Below, piece after piece: positions 16,748 to 25,371 of a stretch of DNA of 64,000 bases; the stretch's first letter is position 1; the number at the start of each line of letters is the position of its first letter. A program made the position numbers and the translations under genes. The notes beneath the pieces are model-generated. The model had not been told where the DNA came from. It saw nothing but the letters and a program-made list of their open reading frames with translations, and searched no databases. Source of the DNA: Polaromonas sp. CG_9.7 (lineage in GTDB: Bacteria > Pseudomonadota > Gammaproteobacteria > Burkholderiales > Burkholderiaceae_C). The stretch covers positions 1 to 64,000 of the forward strand of contig NZ_JADOVG010000013.1 of the NCBI RefSeq assembly GCF_015752205.1, read 5' to 3'.

Positions 16748-17710
16748 CATTTTTCTCCACAACCCGGTGCGGTGTGTCTCGAAGGTCTGGGCGCTGCTTT
16801 CGCCGCACAAGGTTAGCCGCACCGATTCGCCGCGTTGCTGCCGGGCCAGCAGCGCAGCCATGTCGCCTGCCTCCAATGCGGCCCAACCCTGCGCATAGGC
16901 AGCCCAGTCTTCCCGGAAAACCGCATTGGCCAGGCTGCGCGGCGCGCTGGCTTGGGCTTCGCCAAGGGTGTTGTTCAGCGCCTTCTCTACTGCGGGTGAA
17001 GCCGCACCAGGTTCGGCAGGCAAATCCCCGGTGCCGCTGATCCAGAACGAATTGACCGGCAACTGGCGCCGTGCCTCGCGCTCGTCATTGGACGGATGCG
17101 TGTAAAGCAGCATCTGCATCTCATTTTGCAGGCGCCGCAAGGGCGCGGCGCTTTTCGTGTCCGGCAGCCACGCGTCCACATTGCGCGCCAGCACCCGGTC
17201 AATCGAGGCTGTCGGCAGGCCACGAAACAACTCGCCCTCGGCCAGCCAGCGCCCCGGTGCCAAATAATGCAGCGTGATGCCGTCGGTTTCAAAATAGGGT
17301 TGCATCAGCGCCAGCAGGCTGCGCGATTCGTCTTCCCGCAATGCAAGCTGGGCCGGGTCTGTCAGCGTTGCATGCAGGTGGCCCATGGCCCAGTGGCACG
17401 GCGTGATCCAGGCCCAGGCCTTGTCAGCGCCGGCTTGCAACTGCTCCACGGCTTCGCTGGCAGCCCAGGGCAGCAGGCCATCGGCCGTGTCCAGCGTGGC
17501 CAGGCCCCGGGCGCGGGCCAGGGCGCGTTCATGCGGCGGCGAGAGCGATTCGGCATCGCGGGTATCGGTCTGCACCAGCTTCATGCCCTGCAACAACTGG
17601 CCCAGACGCTTGAAGCTGTCGGGCGCCAGCGATTGCAGCGTGGGCAGCCAGGCTTCGGCGCTGCAGGCAGCAAAGGGAATCAATAAATGGGGGGTCGAGT
17701 CAAGGCGCAT
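16697..17710 (-). CDS. RpfE-like / phosphoglycerate-mutase-like conserved protein
   Basis: 337 residues from the ATG at 17710 (MRLDSTPHLLIPFA). An earlier ATG at 17749 would overlap the divergent lolC start. It resembles the conserved betaproteobacterial protein found beside recJ and annotated as RpfE-type regulatory or cofactor-independent phosphoglycerate-mutase-like; conserved-looking stretches are WAWITPCHWAMGHLHATL and PVNSFWISGTGDL. No catalytic motif could be assigned, and the function is unknown. The C-terminal tail is encoded by a family A repeat. Confidence 0.72.
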   Translation of the reverse strand: MRLDSTPHLLIPFAACSAEAWLPTLQSLAPDSFKRLGQLLQGMKLVQTDTRDAESLSPPHERALARARGLATLDTADGLLPWAASEAVEQLQAGADKAWAWITPCHWAMGHLHATLTDPAQLALREDESRSLLALMQPYFETDGITLHYLAPGRWLAEGELFRGLPTASIDRVLARNVDAWLPDTKSAAPLRRLQNEMQMLLYTHPSNDEREARRQLPVNSFWISGTGDLPAEPGAASPAVEKALNNTLGEAQASAPRSLANAVFREDWAAYAQGWAALEAGDMAALLARQQRGESVRLTLCGESSAQTFETHRTGLWRKMSSLFSPLRPLDVLKQL

Positions 17711-17743
17711 CGGCCTATTGTCCGGGATGCCACAATCGCTGGC

Positions 17744-19000
17744 ATGCAAATCCCCTATGAGCTGATTTTGGGCTGGCGATACACCCGCGCTGGTCGCGCC
17801 ACCCGGCGAAACGGTTTTATTTCCTTCATTTCAGGCGTCTCCATGCTGGGCATTGGGCTGGGCGTGGCGGCACTGATCATTGTGCTCAGCGTGATGAACG
17901 GCTTTCAGAAAGAAGTGCGCGACCGCATGCTGGGCGTGATCTCGCACATCGAGGTGTTTGCACCCGGTGGCGGCGCGCTGGCCGATCCGCAAAAAACGCT
18001 GGCTGAGATTCGCGCCAATCCGAATGTCGTCGGCGCTGCAACATTCATAGCTGCCCAGGCCCTGCTGGCGCGCGGCGAGGACATGAAAGGCACATTGGTC
18101 CGGGGTATCGACCCGGCGCTGGAGGGGCAGGTGACCGATCTGGCGGTGGAACTGGAAAAAACCGCTTTCCCCAAGCTGGTCAGCGGCGAATTCGGCGTGG
18201 TGCTGGGCGGTGAACTGGCGCGTGCCATGGGCGTGCGCGAAGGCGACCGCGTGACACTGATCGCGCCCAGCGGCCAGGTGACGCCGGCCGGCGTCGTGCC
18301 GCGCCTGAAACAGATGACGGTGGTGGGCACGTTTGACTCCGGGCATTTTGAATACGACTCGGCGCTGGTCATGATGCACCAGGACGACGCCGCGCGGATC
18401 TTCCGGCTCGAGGGGCCGACCGGCATCCGCATCAAGCTCAAAGACCTGCACCAGGCCCGGCAAGTGGCGCTGGCGCTGTCGAAAACCCTGAGCGGCGACC
18501 TGTTGATCCGCGACTGGACGCAGCAAAACAAGACCTGGTTTGCCGCCGTCGAGCTGGAAAAACGCATGATGTTCATCATCCTGACACTGATCGTGGCGGT
18601 GGCGGCCTTCAACCTGGTCAGCACCTTGGTGATGACGGTGACCGACAAGCGCGCCGACATTGCGATTTTGCGCACGCTGGGCGCCAGCCCGAAAAGCATC
18701 ATGGGCGTGTTCATGGTGCAGGGCGCGATGGTCGGCGTGATCGGCACACTGTCCGGCCTGCTGCTGGGGCTGCTGGTGGCCTTCAATATCGATGTGATCG
18801 TGCCGGCGCTGGAGCGGCTGCTGAACGCCAACTTCCTGCCCAAGGACATCTACCTGATCAGCCGCATGCCCAGCGAGCCGCAGTACAGCGACATCATGCC
18901 GATCGTTGTCATTTCGCTGATCCTGGCTTTTCTGGCCACCATCTACCCGAGCTGGCGCGCCAGCCGCGTGAACCCGGCAGAGGCGCTTCGCTATGAATAA
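17744..19000 (+). CDS. lolC: lipoprotein-releasing ABC transporter permease LolC/E
   Basis: 418 residues from [17 protein letters not shown]. It is an inner-membrane component of the Lol system that extracts outer-membrane lipoproteins and hands them to LolA. It shows the FtsX-like topology: one N-terminal helix (about 28-50), a large periplasmic domain (about 50-270), then three C-terminal helices. The cytoplasmic coupling segment is [20 protein letters not shown]. Betaproteobacteria usually have a single LolC/E-type permease forming a homodimer. It overlaps lolD by eight bases. The intergenic space to the divergent RpfE-like gene is only 33 bases. Confidence 0.93.
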   Translation: MQIPYELILGWRYTRAGRATRRNGFISFISGVSMLGIGLGVAALIIVLSVMNGFQKEVRDRMLGVISHIEVFAPGGGALADPQKTLAEIRANPNVVGAATFIAAQALLARGEDMKGTLVRGIDPALEGQVTDLAVELEKTAFPKLVSGEFGVVLGGELARAMGVREGDRVTLIAPSGQVTPAGVVPRLKQMTVVGTFDSGHFEYDSALVMMHQDDAARIFRLEGPTGIRIKLKDLHQARQVALALSKTLSGDLLIRDWTQQNKTWFAAVELEKRMMFIILTLIVAVAAFNLVSTLVMTVTDKRADIAILRTLGASPKSIMGVFMVQGAMVGVIGTLSGLLLGLLVAFNIDVIVPALERLLNANFLPKDIYLISRMPSEPQYSDIMPIVVISLILAFLATIYPSWRASRVNPAEALRYE

Positions 19001-19907
19001 GACCCCCACGCTCCCCACTTCGTGTGGTTCGCTGCCCCCCGAGGGGGCGCTGCGCCTGCGGCCCGGCGAAGCCGGTTCCGCGGCCCCTACTGGTGGGGAG
19101 GGGATGCCGCAGAGCGTCGCTCCCATGCCCCCCGAGGGGGCCGCTGCGCCTGCGGACTGGCAAAGCCAGATCCGCGTCCCCGACTTGCAGGGGCGGGGCT
19201 TGGAACCCGAACCCGCCCAACTGCAAGGCGAAGTCGTGCTGCGCGCCATTGGCCTGACCAAGCGTTTCACCGAAGGCCGGTTGGACGTGACGGTGCTGCA
19301 GGGCGTGGACCTGCAGGTGCATCGCGGCGAGACGCTGGCCATTGTCGGCACCTCGGGTTCGGGCAAAAGCACCTTGCTGCATTTGATGGGTGGGCTCGAC
19401 GCGCCGACCAGCGGGCAGGTCGAATTGAAAGGCCAGGTTTTGTCCAGTCTGTCGCCTGCCGCGCAGGGTGAGTTGCGCAACCTGCACCTGGGTTTTGTCT
19501 ATCAGTTCCACCATTTGCTGCCCGAGTTCAGCGCGCTGGACAACGTTGCCATGCCGCTGTGGATTCGGCGCCTGGACCGTGCCAAAGCCTCGGAAATCGC
19601 CAGCAAAATGCTTGCCAGCGTGGGGCTGGAAGACCGGATTCACCACCGCCCTTCCGAGCTTTCAGGCGGTGAACGCCAGCGCGTGGCGATTGCCCGCGCC
19701 CTGGTGACGCAGCCTGCCTGCGTGCTGGCCGACGAGCCCACCGGCAACCTCGACCGGGCCACGGCCGACGGGGTATTCCAGCTGATGCTCAGGCTCTCCC
19801 GCGAACACGGCACGGCGTTTGTGGTGGTGACACACGACGAGGCGCTGGCGGCGCGGTGCGGGCGGCAATTGCGGCTGGTATTGGGGAAGCTGTCGGAGGC
19901 AGGGTGA
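18993..19907 (+). CDS. lolD: lipoprotein-releasing ABC transporter ATPase LolD with repeat-derived N-terminal extension
   Basis: ATPase partner of the upstream permease. Walker A is GTSGSGKST, the Q-loop [17 protein letters not shown], the signature [15 protein letters not shown], Walker [12 protein letters not shown], and the switch histidine is in VVTHDEA. The normal LolD start corresponds to about residue 82 here. The preceding residues are rich in Pro, Gly and Ala and are encoded by two tandem units of the GC-rich repeat (19004-19184). The ATG overlaps the lolC stop, so coupling supports the long form, but internal starts at 19104, 19125 (ATG) or 19236 (GTG) would give shorter proteins. 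Confidence 0.93.
   Translation: MNKTPTLPTSCGSLPPEGALRLRPGEAGSAAPTGGEGMPQSVAPMPPEGAAAPADWQSQIRVPDLQGRGLEPEPAQLQGEVVLRAIGLTKRFTEGRLDVTVLQGVDLQVHRGETLAIVGTSGSGKSTLLHLMGGLDAPTSGQVELKGQVLSSLSPAAQGELRNLHLGFVYQFHHLLPEFSALDNVAMPLWIRRLDRAKASEIASKMLASVGLEDRIHHRPSELSGGERQRVAIARALVTQPACVLADEPTGNLDRATADGVFQLMLRLSREHGTAFVVVTHDEALAARCGRQLRLVLGKLSEAG
19004..19184 (+). repeat. GC-rich dispersed repeat (family B), two tandem units inside lolD
   Basis: Each unit has CTGCCCCCCGAGGGGGC or ATGCCCCCCGAGGGGGC, then GCGCCTGCGG, then a GGC(G/A)AAGCC stem. The first unit also carries CCCCCACGCTCCCCACTTCG. The same consensus occurs at 27493-27625 and 31156-31263. Confidence 0.8.
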
Positions 19908-19954
19908 GCCCGCAAGTCTTTATGGCCGGTGCTGGGAAAAGGGCACAGCCATAA

Positions 19955-19981
19955 AAAAAGACAGGCCATGCCTGTCTTTTT
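19955..19981. terminator. bidirectional terminator after lolD
   Basis: Stem AAAAAGACAGGC with GCCTGTCTTTTT around a CAT loop. It serves lolD on the plus strand and the convergent Lys/Ala-rich gene on the minus strand. Confidence 0.9.
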
Positions 19982-19999
19982 CGAGAGTGCAAAAGCCGC

Positions 20000-20494
20000 T
20001 TACTTGACGGCGGCAGCTTTCACATCTGCCTTGCCTTCGGCTTTCACGGCGGTGGTGGCCGATGCCGCATTGGCCTTGTCAGCCTTGGCGTCAACCTTGA
20101 CCTTGTCGGTCTTGGCGGTGGCATTGACCATGGCCTTGTCAGCTTTGGCGTCGGCCTTGGCATCGACTTTTTCGGCCTTGGCTTGTGCCGCTACCTTGTC
20201 CTTGGGATCGGCCTTGGCAACGTTGGCATGGGCTTTTGACTTGCTGTCGGTGGACTCGGCATGTGCTTTTGCCTTGACATTGCCAGATTTCACTTCGGCT
20301 TTTTCAACCTTGGCGTCGGCCTTGGCGTCCACTTTGGCTTCAGAGGCGACGGCCTTGACAGTGGCTTTGTCAGCCTTGGCTTCTGCTTTCACAACTGCGG
20401 GCGTGGCCGGCGTGACCACAGGTGCTACAGACACTTGGGCAAATGCACCCGAAACAAACAGACCGGCGATCAGGGAAGCGAGTAACTTGTTCAT
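20000..20494 (-). CDS. exported low-complexity Lys/Ala-rich protein
   Basis: 164 residues. A Sec signal peptide (MNKLLASLIAGLFVSGAFA, cleavage likely before Gln20) is followed by about 145 residues made almost only of Lys, Ala, Asp, Val and Glu, with repeats of the type KADAKADKA and KAEAKADKA. This would form long charged amphipathic helices or stay disordered. The composition recalls histone-H1-like or LEA-like proteins, but the signal peptide points to the periplasm or outside. It is a single gene with a terminator behind it. No family was recognised and the function is unknown. Confidence 0.75.
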   Translation of the reverse strand: MNKLLASLIAGLFVSGAFAQVSVAPVVTPATPAVVKAEAKADKATVKAVASEAKVDAKADAKVEKAEVKSGNVKAKAHAESTDSKSKAHANVAKADPKDKVAAQAKAEKVDAKADAKADKAMVNATAKTDKVKVDAKADKANAASATTAVKAEGKADVKAAAVK

Positions 20495-20812
20495 GGTAAG
20501 CCTTTGTTAAAAATCAATCGATGCAGCGTTTTTGTTGCATCTGGTCTGTTAACGAAGCGCATCCGGATGCAGTTGACTGGCTTTACATGGCCTTTGCAAT
20601 TCAAGTGCAGGCCGGTGCTGGGGCTGGCCGGGATCTGCTCACGGGCTTGACCTTCATGAACCGTGGGCGTCCCGCCGCATACCCGCTGGCGCCCTGCGCC
20701 TCAAGCATAATCACCGGCTTCGCGCATTGCGGTGGAACCTTCAGCCGCAAGGTCGTGGCAGCAGGCCCCGCCAGTGCGCCACTTCCCGTTCCAGGACGAA
20801 ATCACCCCACGC
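20495..20812. other. intergenic region with no recognisable gene
   Basis: 318 bases between the divergent Lys/Ala-rich gene and the J-domain gene. A long open frame crosses it into the J-domain gene in another frame but has no family resemblance. It probably holds the promoters of both flanking units; no specific motif is convincing. Confidence 0.5.
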
Positions 20813-21088
20813 ATGACGGACCACTACACCACCCTTGGGCTCAACAGCGCTGCGACGCTGGCCGACATCAAAAAGTCGTTTCGCCAGAAGGCGTCGTACT
20901 GGCATCCGGACAAAAATGCGGCGCCGCATGCTGCAGAACGTTTTCGCGCCGTGCAGCAGGCCTACGAAGTGCTGTCCGATCACGACAGGCGCCAGGCGTA
21001 CGATGACAACCGGCGGCGCAACCTGCTCGACAGTCCGCTGGAAACAGCGCAGGACATCTGGCAAAACTATTTCAATTCACTGCTCTGA
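20813..21088 (+). CDS. short J-domain (DnaJ-like) protein
   Basis: 91 residues from MTDHYTTLGLNSAAT. Nearly the whole protein is one J-domain with the essential HPD in SYWHPDKNAAPHAAERF and the helix IV segment AYEVLSDHDRRQAYDDNRR. There is no Gly/Phe region, zinc finger or substrate-binding domain, so it would act as a J-domain-only cochaperone that recruits DnaK to a specific client. It heads a run of three unrecognised genes (gaps 14, 60 and 32 bases) that look co-transcribed, making those proteins the obvious candidate clients or partners. Confidence 0.88.
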   Translation: MTDHYTTLGLNSAATLADIKKSFRQKASYWHPDKNAAPHAAERFRAVQQAYEVLSDHDRRQAYDDNRRRNLLDSPLETAQDIWQNYFNSLL

Positions 21089-21102
21089 AAACTAAGCGCA
21101 AC

Positions 21103-21678
21103 ATGACTATTTCCCCGTTTTTCCGCAACCTGCGCACAGCCTACCGCGCTGAAATGGACGACCTGACGTTTGACTCCGACGGGCGCGACGTGCTGCGTCA
21201 GCGACTGGGCGAAAAGCGCAAGGAAATCGGTTTTCTGGTGCAAATGATGGAACTCAGCCCTGAAATGGTGGCGGTCATTTTTCACCAGGGCCTGCGCTTC
21301 ACCGAGCCTGCGTTGATGGAGCACCTGCTCAGCCGTGAAGCCGATGAACTGCCCGACTGGGCCCACGTGTGCGGGGGCATCGAGCTGACGCCGTGGGCCC
21401 GCGACCTGAGCCAAATTATCCTCAAGGCGCCTGCTGGCGAATGGTTCCTGACAGTGGCGGCGGGCCTGCAGTACATGGCGGACAAGCCGGACAATTCCGA
21501 TAAGGCATTCGCCGGGCAGGACACCGACGAGGACGATGACAGCGATCAGGACGACGACAGCGATGGCTTTGACGATTTCAACGACCACGAAAGCGATGAA
21601 GTCCGCGGCGACGCCCGGGACCGCAAGGAAGCAGGCGCCAGCTGGCTTGAAGGTCAGGGCTTTGACCACAAGGACTGA
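21103..21678 (+). CDS. conserved-looking hypothetical protein with acidic tail
   Basis: 191 residues; no family recognised. The first 130 residues look globular and helical, with a DVLRQRLGEKRKEIGFLVQM segment. From about 140 to 165 there is an extremely acidic stretch (EDDDSDQDDDSDGFDD type), then a mixed-charge end. No signal peptide or membrane segment, so it is cytoplasmic. It follows the J-domain gene by 14 bases and precedes another acidic-tailed hypothetical protein. The acidic tail may be a flexible interaction segment; that is a guess. Confidence 0.7.
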   Translation: MTISPFFRNLRTAYRAEMDDLTFDSDGRDVLRQRLGEKRKEIGFLVQMMELSPEMVAVIFHQGLRFTEPALMEHLLSREADELPDWAHVCGGIELTPWARDLSQIILKAPAGEWFLTVAAGLQYMADKPDNSDKAFAGQDTDEDDDSDQDDDSDGFDDFNDHESDEVRGDARDRKEAGASWLEGQGFDHKD

Positions 21679-21738
21679 TTACCCGCTGTATTTCTGCATG
21701 CACCGTCAAAAAACCAAACCAAGCGACTTCAAGCCTTT

Positions 21739-22488
21739 ATGAACCATCTCGCCCTGATTGAAAAAACCCAGCTTCTCATTGCCGCTGGCGACATCGTCGG
21801 CGCCGAATCCGCGCTGGTCGAACTGGCCGATGCCCAGGGGGATGCCGCGCTGATGGTCGTGCTCGACATGCTGCCGGCCAAGGACATCCTGGCGGTCATC
21901 CGCGAGTACGACAACTCGAAGGAATCCATCGTCAACCTGCTGGTCACGCCCGAGCAGTTTGCGCGCGCCGTGGTGATTGAAAAGCAGTACAAGGACCTGA
22001 CGCGAACCCATCTGCGCGGCATGATGAACGCCATCATCTTCCGCGAGGACGCCGACCCGCTGACGTTCATCAACGCCATTGGCGACCTGGAAGGCGGCAG
22101 CGAAGCGCTGGCCGACTACTTCACCGACAAATGGGACCGCATCGAGGCCTTTGCCTTCAATGGCAGCTTTGACGCGATGAAAGACACCGGCGAGCTGATC
22201 TCGAAAGCCGACCTGCAGGCCAGAAGCTATGAACGGCCACAGGTCGAGCAGGACGAGGTGGCCGACCACGACTGGATGGAATTGGCCTGGCTGCTGCGCT
22301 ACCAGAACCCGGACCTGTTCATCGAGATGCTCACCGTGTTGCGGGCCAAGGCGCGTGCCCATGACCTGGGAGCCGAGGACGACGAGTCGCTGGATGACGA
22401 AGACGACGGCAAGGTCGAGACCGGCGACACCGACCGGGGCAAGGCCACGCCGGTCGCTCGCGATTCGGACGAGGAATCGGCCATCTGA
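21739..22488 (+). CDS. hypothetical protein with acidic C-terminus
   Basis: 249 residues; no family recognised. Residues 1-200 appear all-helical, including LIEKTQLLIAAGDIVGAESA, which is reminiscent of a helical-repeat start. The last 40 residues are acidic and probably disordered (EDDESLDDEDDGK). No signal peptide or membrane helix. It lies third in the run begun by the J-domain gene, and its acidic tail parallels the one in the preceding gene product, suggesting a shared partner or function. Confidence 0.68.
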   Translation: MNHLALIEKTQLLIAAGDIVGAESALVELADAQGDAALMVVLDMLPAKDILAVIREYDNSKESIVNLLVTPEQFARAVVIEKQYKDLTRTHLRGMMNAIIFREDADPLTFINAIGDLEGGSEALADYFTDKWDRIEAFAFNGSFDAMKDTGELISKADLQARSYERPQVEQDEVADHDWMELAWLLRYQNPDLFIEMLTVLRAKARAHDLGAEDDESLDDEDDGKVETGDTDRGKATPVARDSDEESAI

Positions 22489-22520
22489 CGCGCTTGCCGC
22501 CCAGACCGCACGCCTTGACC

Positions 22521-23843
22521 ATGACGATGAACGCTTCAGATTCCTCTGCGCCCACTGCTTCCGCTGCGTCGGTTTCGCTCTACGATGCGCGGCCGTTTTT
22601 TGAAAAAGCGCTGCAGTTTGGCGTGCAAAACGGCATGCTCGACAGCCACAAACTCGACGCCATCCGTACCGATGCGCCCAAGGGCATGGTGCAGATTGCG
22701 CGCTATTTCGGCAACGAGTTCCTGCGTCCGGACATTGAAAAGGCCAGGGACCGCATCGTCAACCTGGTCAGCCTATCCCTCGAAAGCACCAGTGGCGGCG
22801 ACCTGCGGCAGGCCGCCGAGTTGCTGCGCGACCATTCCTTCATGTCGCGCTCCAAGGCTGGCTCGGACATGCTCCGCGCCTTGCTTGCGCTGCCCGAAAG
22901 CACGGGTTTTCATGCCAGTCTGGAGAGCAGCCTTGATGCCGGTGGCCCGCCCAAAGGGCTGGCCGAATGGTCGCTGAAAAGCCTGGCCGATTACCAGGCC
23001 GAACTGGCCCGTCGCCAGCCGATCCAGCATGAGAAAGAAGCCGCCGTCTGGCTGGCCGGGCAACTCGGCCTGAACATCGACGCCTTGGAAGAGGCGCACA
23101 CCCATGCCGAAGCGGTGATCCGCAGCGCCTTGCTGGCGCTGGCCACGCGGCACACCGAAATGCCGGACTGGGTCGAGTTTGAAAAAATGGTGGCCGACCT
23201 GCGCAAGAAATACCAGGCTGCCCGGGCGCTCACCGACGCCAAGACCCAAAAGGCCGCCAGTGCCCGTGCGCAGACGCTGTCCCTGACGATTCCGCAGGAC
23301 TTGCCCGATGAATTCCGGGACGTGGTGCAGGCCGTGCGCCAGTCCGTGCTGGCCGACCTGCCACAAATTTTGGACAGCGCGCTGAGCGCCCGGGCGCTGT
23401 TTGCCAATGACAGCGAACACCACCATGCGCCATTGCTCGGCCGCTATTTCTGGATTGAAGACATCGCCAGCGAGATGCATTACCACGAGCAGTCGGTCTC
23501 CCTTGCCTGGGACAAGGTGACGGGTGGCAACTGCGACGACGGCTCGCTGTTGACGCTGCTGCTGTGTGTGGCCGCCGGTGCCACGCCCAAAACCGTCCTG
23601 ACTGAAAAAGCCGCTGCAGCACTGGTCCGCAAGATTCAAAAGCCAGGTGCCGAGCCGGGGTTCAGGCCCGATCTGGCCAGCCAGTACATCGTTGACCATG
23701 CGCCTGCCGAGCACCAGGACGCGTATCTGCAGTTGTGGGAGGACTTTGTCGAAGAGGCCGGCCCGACGCTGCAAAGCGATTCGACCTATGCGCGCAAGGA
23801 TGCCCTGGCGTTGCTGCGGCGCGAATGCCATGTCATCGCCTGA
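22521..23843 (+). CDS. hypothetical helical protein
   Basis: 440 residues from the ATG at 22521 (MTMNASDSS); a start six bases later is possible. No family recognised. It is predicted largely helical with a mid-region coiled coil around FEKMVADLRKKYQAARAL. It begins its folded part at SLYDARPFFEKALQFGV and shows no signal peptide or membrane segment. It is the last gene of the J-domain run. No catalytic motif is visible. Confidence 0.68.
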   Translation: MTMNASDSSAPTASAASVSLYDARPFFEKALQFGVQNGMLDSHKLDAIRTDAPKGMVQIARYFGNEFLRPDIEKARDRIVNLVSLSLESTSGGDLRQAAELLRDHSFMSRSKAGSDMLRALLALPESTGFHASLESSLDAGGPPKGLAEWSLKSLADYQAELARRQPIQHEKEAAVWLAGQLGLNIDALEEAHTHAEAVIRSALLALATRHTEMPDWVEFEKMVADLRKKYQAARALTDAKTQKAASARAQTLSLTIPQDLPDEFRDVVQAVRQSVLADLPQILDSALSARALFANDSEHHHAPLLGRYFWIEDIASEMHYHEQSVSLAWDKVTGGNCDDGSLLTLLLCVAAGATPKTVLTEKAAAALVRKIQKPGAEPGFRPDLASQYIVDHAPAEHQDAYLQLWEDFVEEAGPTLQSDSTYARKDALALLRRECHVIA

Positions 23844-23925
23844 ACCGGTGTCCGCAGCGTTGCCGGGTGCTTGCCTGTCGGGATTTCAGGAAAATTCCTG
23901 ACGCAGTGACTCCCGGTCTGCAATG

Positions 23926-23946
23926 CTATGCTGCACTGCAACATAG
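23926..23946. promoter_or_regulatory. 21-bp palindrome resembling a PhaR operator
   Basis: Arms CTATG and CATAG flank TGCAcTGCA, giving a 21-bp palindrome with one mismatched pair around a central base. TGC/GCA palindromes of this kind are bound by PhaR, the repressor of phasin and polyhydroxybutyrate genes in betaproteobacteria. It ends 56 bases before the patatin start, a plausible operator position. Confidence 0.5.
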
Positions 23947-24002
23947 TCGCATGCTTTGTCTGAAACTCAGGCCTGGCGTGCAAGCACCGACAAGGACGCA
24001 CT

Positions 24003-25028
24003 TTGCTTTTTGGAAGACGCAGCCAGCAAACCATCAACCTCGCCCTGCAGGGCGGTGGCGCACATGGCGCCTTCACCTGGGGGGTTCTCGACCAGTTGCT
24101 GGAAGACGGCCGAACCGGCTTCGAAGGTGTCAGCGGCACCAGTGCCGGCGCCATGAATGCCATCGTTTTAGCGCAGGGCCTGATGACCGGTGGCCGCGAA
24201 GGTGCGCGGGCCGCGCTGCAGGCGTTCTGGCGCCAGGTGGCGGAAAGCCTGCCGTTTGAAATTGCCACGCCGTCCAGGGACGGGCAGGATGTCAAGCTGG
24301 TGCCGGCCTTCAAGATGATGTTGCAGTTTGCCCATTACTTTTCGCCGCAACAACTCAATCCCTTCGATGTCAACCCGCTGCGCAAGATCTTGCTGGCGCA
24401 GGTGGACTTCGAGCGCCTTCGACGCGACAGCCCGGTCAAGCTCTACATTGCCGCGACCAACGCCAACTCAGGCAAGGTCCGGCTGTTCCGCTCGCCGGAA
24501 ATCAGCGCGGATGCGATTCTGGCCTCTGCCTGCTTGCCGCAGATGGCGCGGTCGGTCGTCATTGAAGGCGAGCCCTACTGGGATGGCGGTTATGCGGCCA
24601 ATCCGGCGGTTTTTCCGCTGGTTTACGAATGCAAGAGCGCGGATATTCTGATGGTTCTGCTCACCCCCCTGAAATACCAGCGCACGCCGAACAGCGTGCA
24701 GGAAATCAAGGACCGCGTACTTGAACTGGCTTTCAATTCAACCTTTCTGCGGGAAATGCGCATGTTTGCCCATGCCCGTGACTACGCCAGCGAATCGTTT
24801 TTTCCTGTCGGAAGGATCGAAAGGCGACTGGTTCGCCTGAATTTCCATGTGATCGATGCGCCGGAACAAATGAATGCGTTCAAGACCGAAACCAAGCTTG
24901 CGGCCAACATGGAGTTTTTTGAACTGCTGAAAAATATGGGTCGCCAGCGGGCCAAGGCCTGGCTGGAAGCGAATCATGGCGACATTGGCAAGCGTTCCAC
25001 CGTCGATCTGGCTGAATTGTTTTACTGA
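24003..25028 (+). CDS. patatin-like phospholipase
   Basis: 341 residues starting at TTG with AAGGACG just upstream. The patatin fold is shown by the oxyanion glycine motif LALQGGGAHGAF, the nucleophile elbow GVSGTSAGAM (GxSxG) and the catalytic aspartate in WDGGYAANPAV, so both members of the Ser-Asp dyad are present. No signal peptide; cytoplasmic or granule-associated. The adjoining PhaR-like palindrome and the small basic protein just downstream suggest a connection with polyhydroxyalkanoate granules, but this is inference from context. Confidence 0.9.
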   Translation: MLFGRRSQQTINLALQGGGAHGAFTWGVLDQLLEDGRTGFEGVSGTSAGAMNAIVLAQGLMTGGREGARAALQAFWRQVAESLPFEIATPSRDGQDVKLVPAFKMMLQFAHYFSPQQLNPFDVNPLRKILLAQVDFERLRRDSPVKLYIAATNANSGKVRLFRSPEISADAILASACLPQMARSVVIEGEPYWDGGYAANPAVFPLVYECKSADILMVLLTPLKYQRTPNSVQEIKDRVLELAFNSTFLREMRMFAHARDYASESFFPVGRIERRLVRLNFHVIDAPEQMNAFKTETKLAANMEFFELLKNMGRQRAKAWLEANHGDIGKRSTVDLAELFY

Positions 25029-25088
25029 AAGTGAAGGCTATTGAAGTGGCCAATGAAAAAGCCGTCCATTTTTTAAGGAGTAGCGGTC

Positions 25089-25277
25089 ATGAAAAATCCG
25101 TTTATGAGCATGTTTTTGAGTGGCGCCAACAAGATCGCCGGATCGGCCCGCGCCCAGGCCACGGCCGCCGTCAAGCGCGAAGCCGCCAAGAACACCCGTC
25201 AGGCGACCAAGGTTTGGACTGATGCGCTGATGCCCAAGGCTGCGGCCCCCAAAAGGAAGAAATCGGCAAAAAAGTAG
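25089..25277 (+). CDS. small basic protein downstream of patatin
   Basis: 62 residues with a strong ribosome site (TTAAGGAGT). Short hydrophobic N-terminus (MKNPFMSMFLSGANKIAG), then an Ala/Lys/Arg-rich helix and a very basic end, AAPKRKKSAKK. Length and composition resemble small basic proteins seen with PHA-granule genes, which could bind DNA or the granule surface, but no family was recognised. It is probably co-transcribed with the patatin gene; the gap is 60 bases. Confidence 0.72.
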   Translation: MKNPFMSMFLSGANKIAGSARAQATAAVKREAAKNTRQATKVWTDALMPKAAAPKRKKSAKK

Positions 25278-25278
25278 G

Positions 25279-25343
25279 ATGCTATTAAAAAAATAGCTGA
25301 CTACGCCCGCCCGTATTGCGAAAACGGCTTATTTCTCTTGAAA
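25279..25343 (+). repeat. dispersed AT-core repeat (family A, copy 5)
   Basis: Contains ATGCTATTAAAAAAATAGCT, then TATTGCGAAAACGGC, then TTATTTCTCTTG. It lies between the convergent small basic gene and the VWA gene. Confidence 0.75.
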
Positions 25344-25371
25344 ACGCCTGCCAAGAATGGCTTGAAGGGCG

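Noticed and set aside
17831..19480. 549-codon frame antisense to lolC and lolD
   Set aside because: It spans two genes with complete ABC transporter motifs and has no family resemblance.
20521..21006. 161-codon plus-strand frame before and over the J-domain gene
   Set aside because: It overlaps the J-domain in another frame, lacks a ribosome site and ends in scrambled low-complexity sequence.
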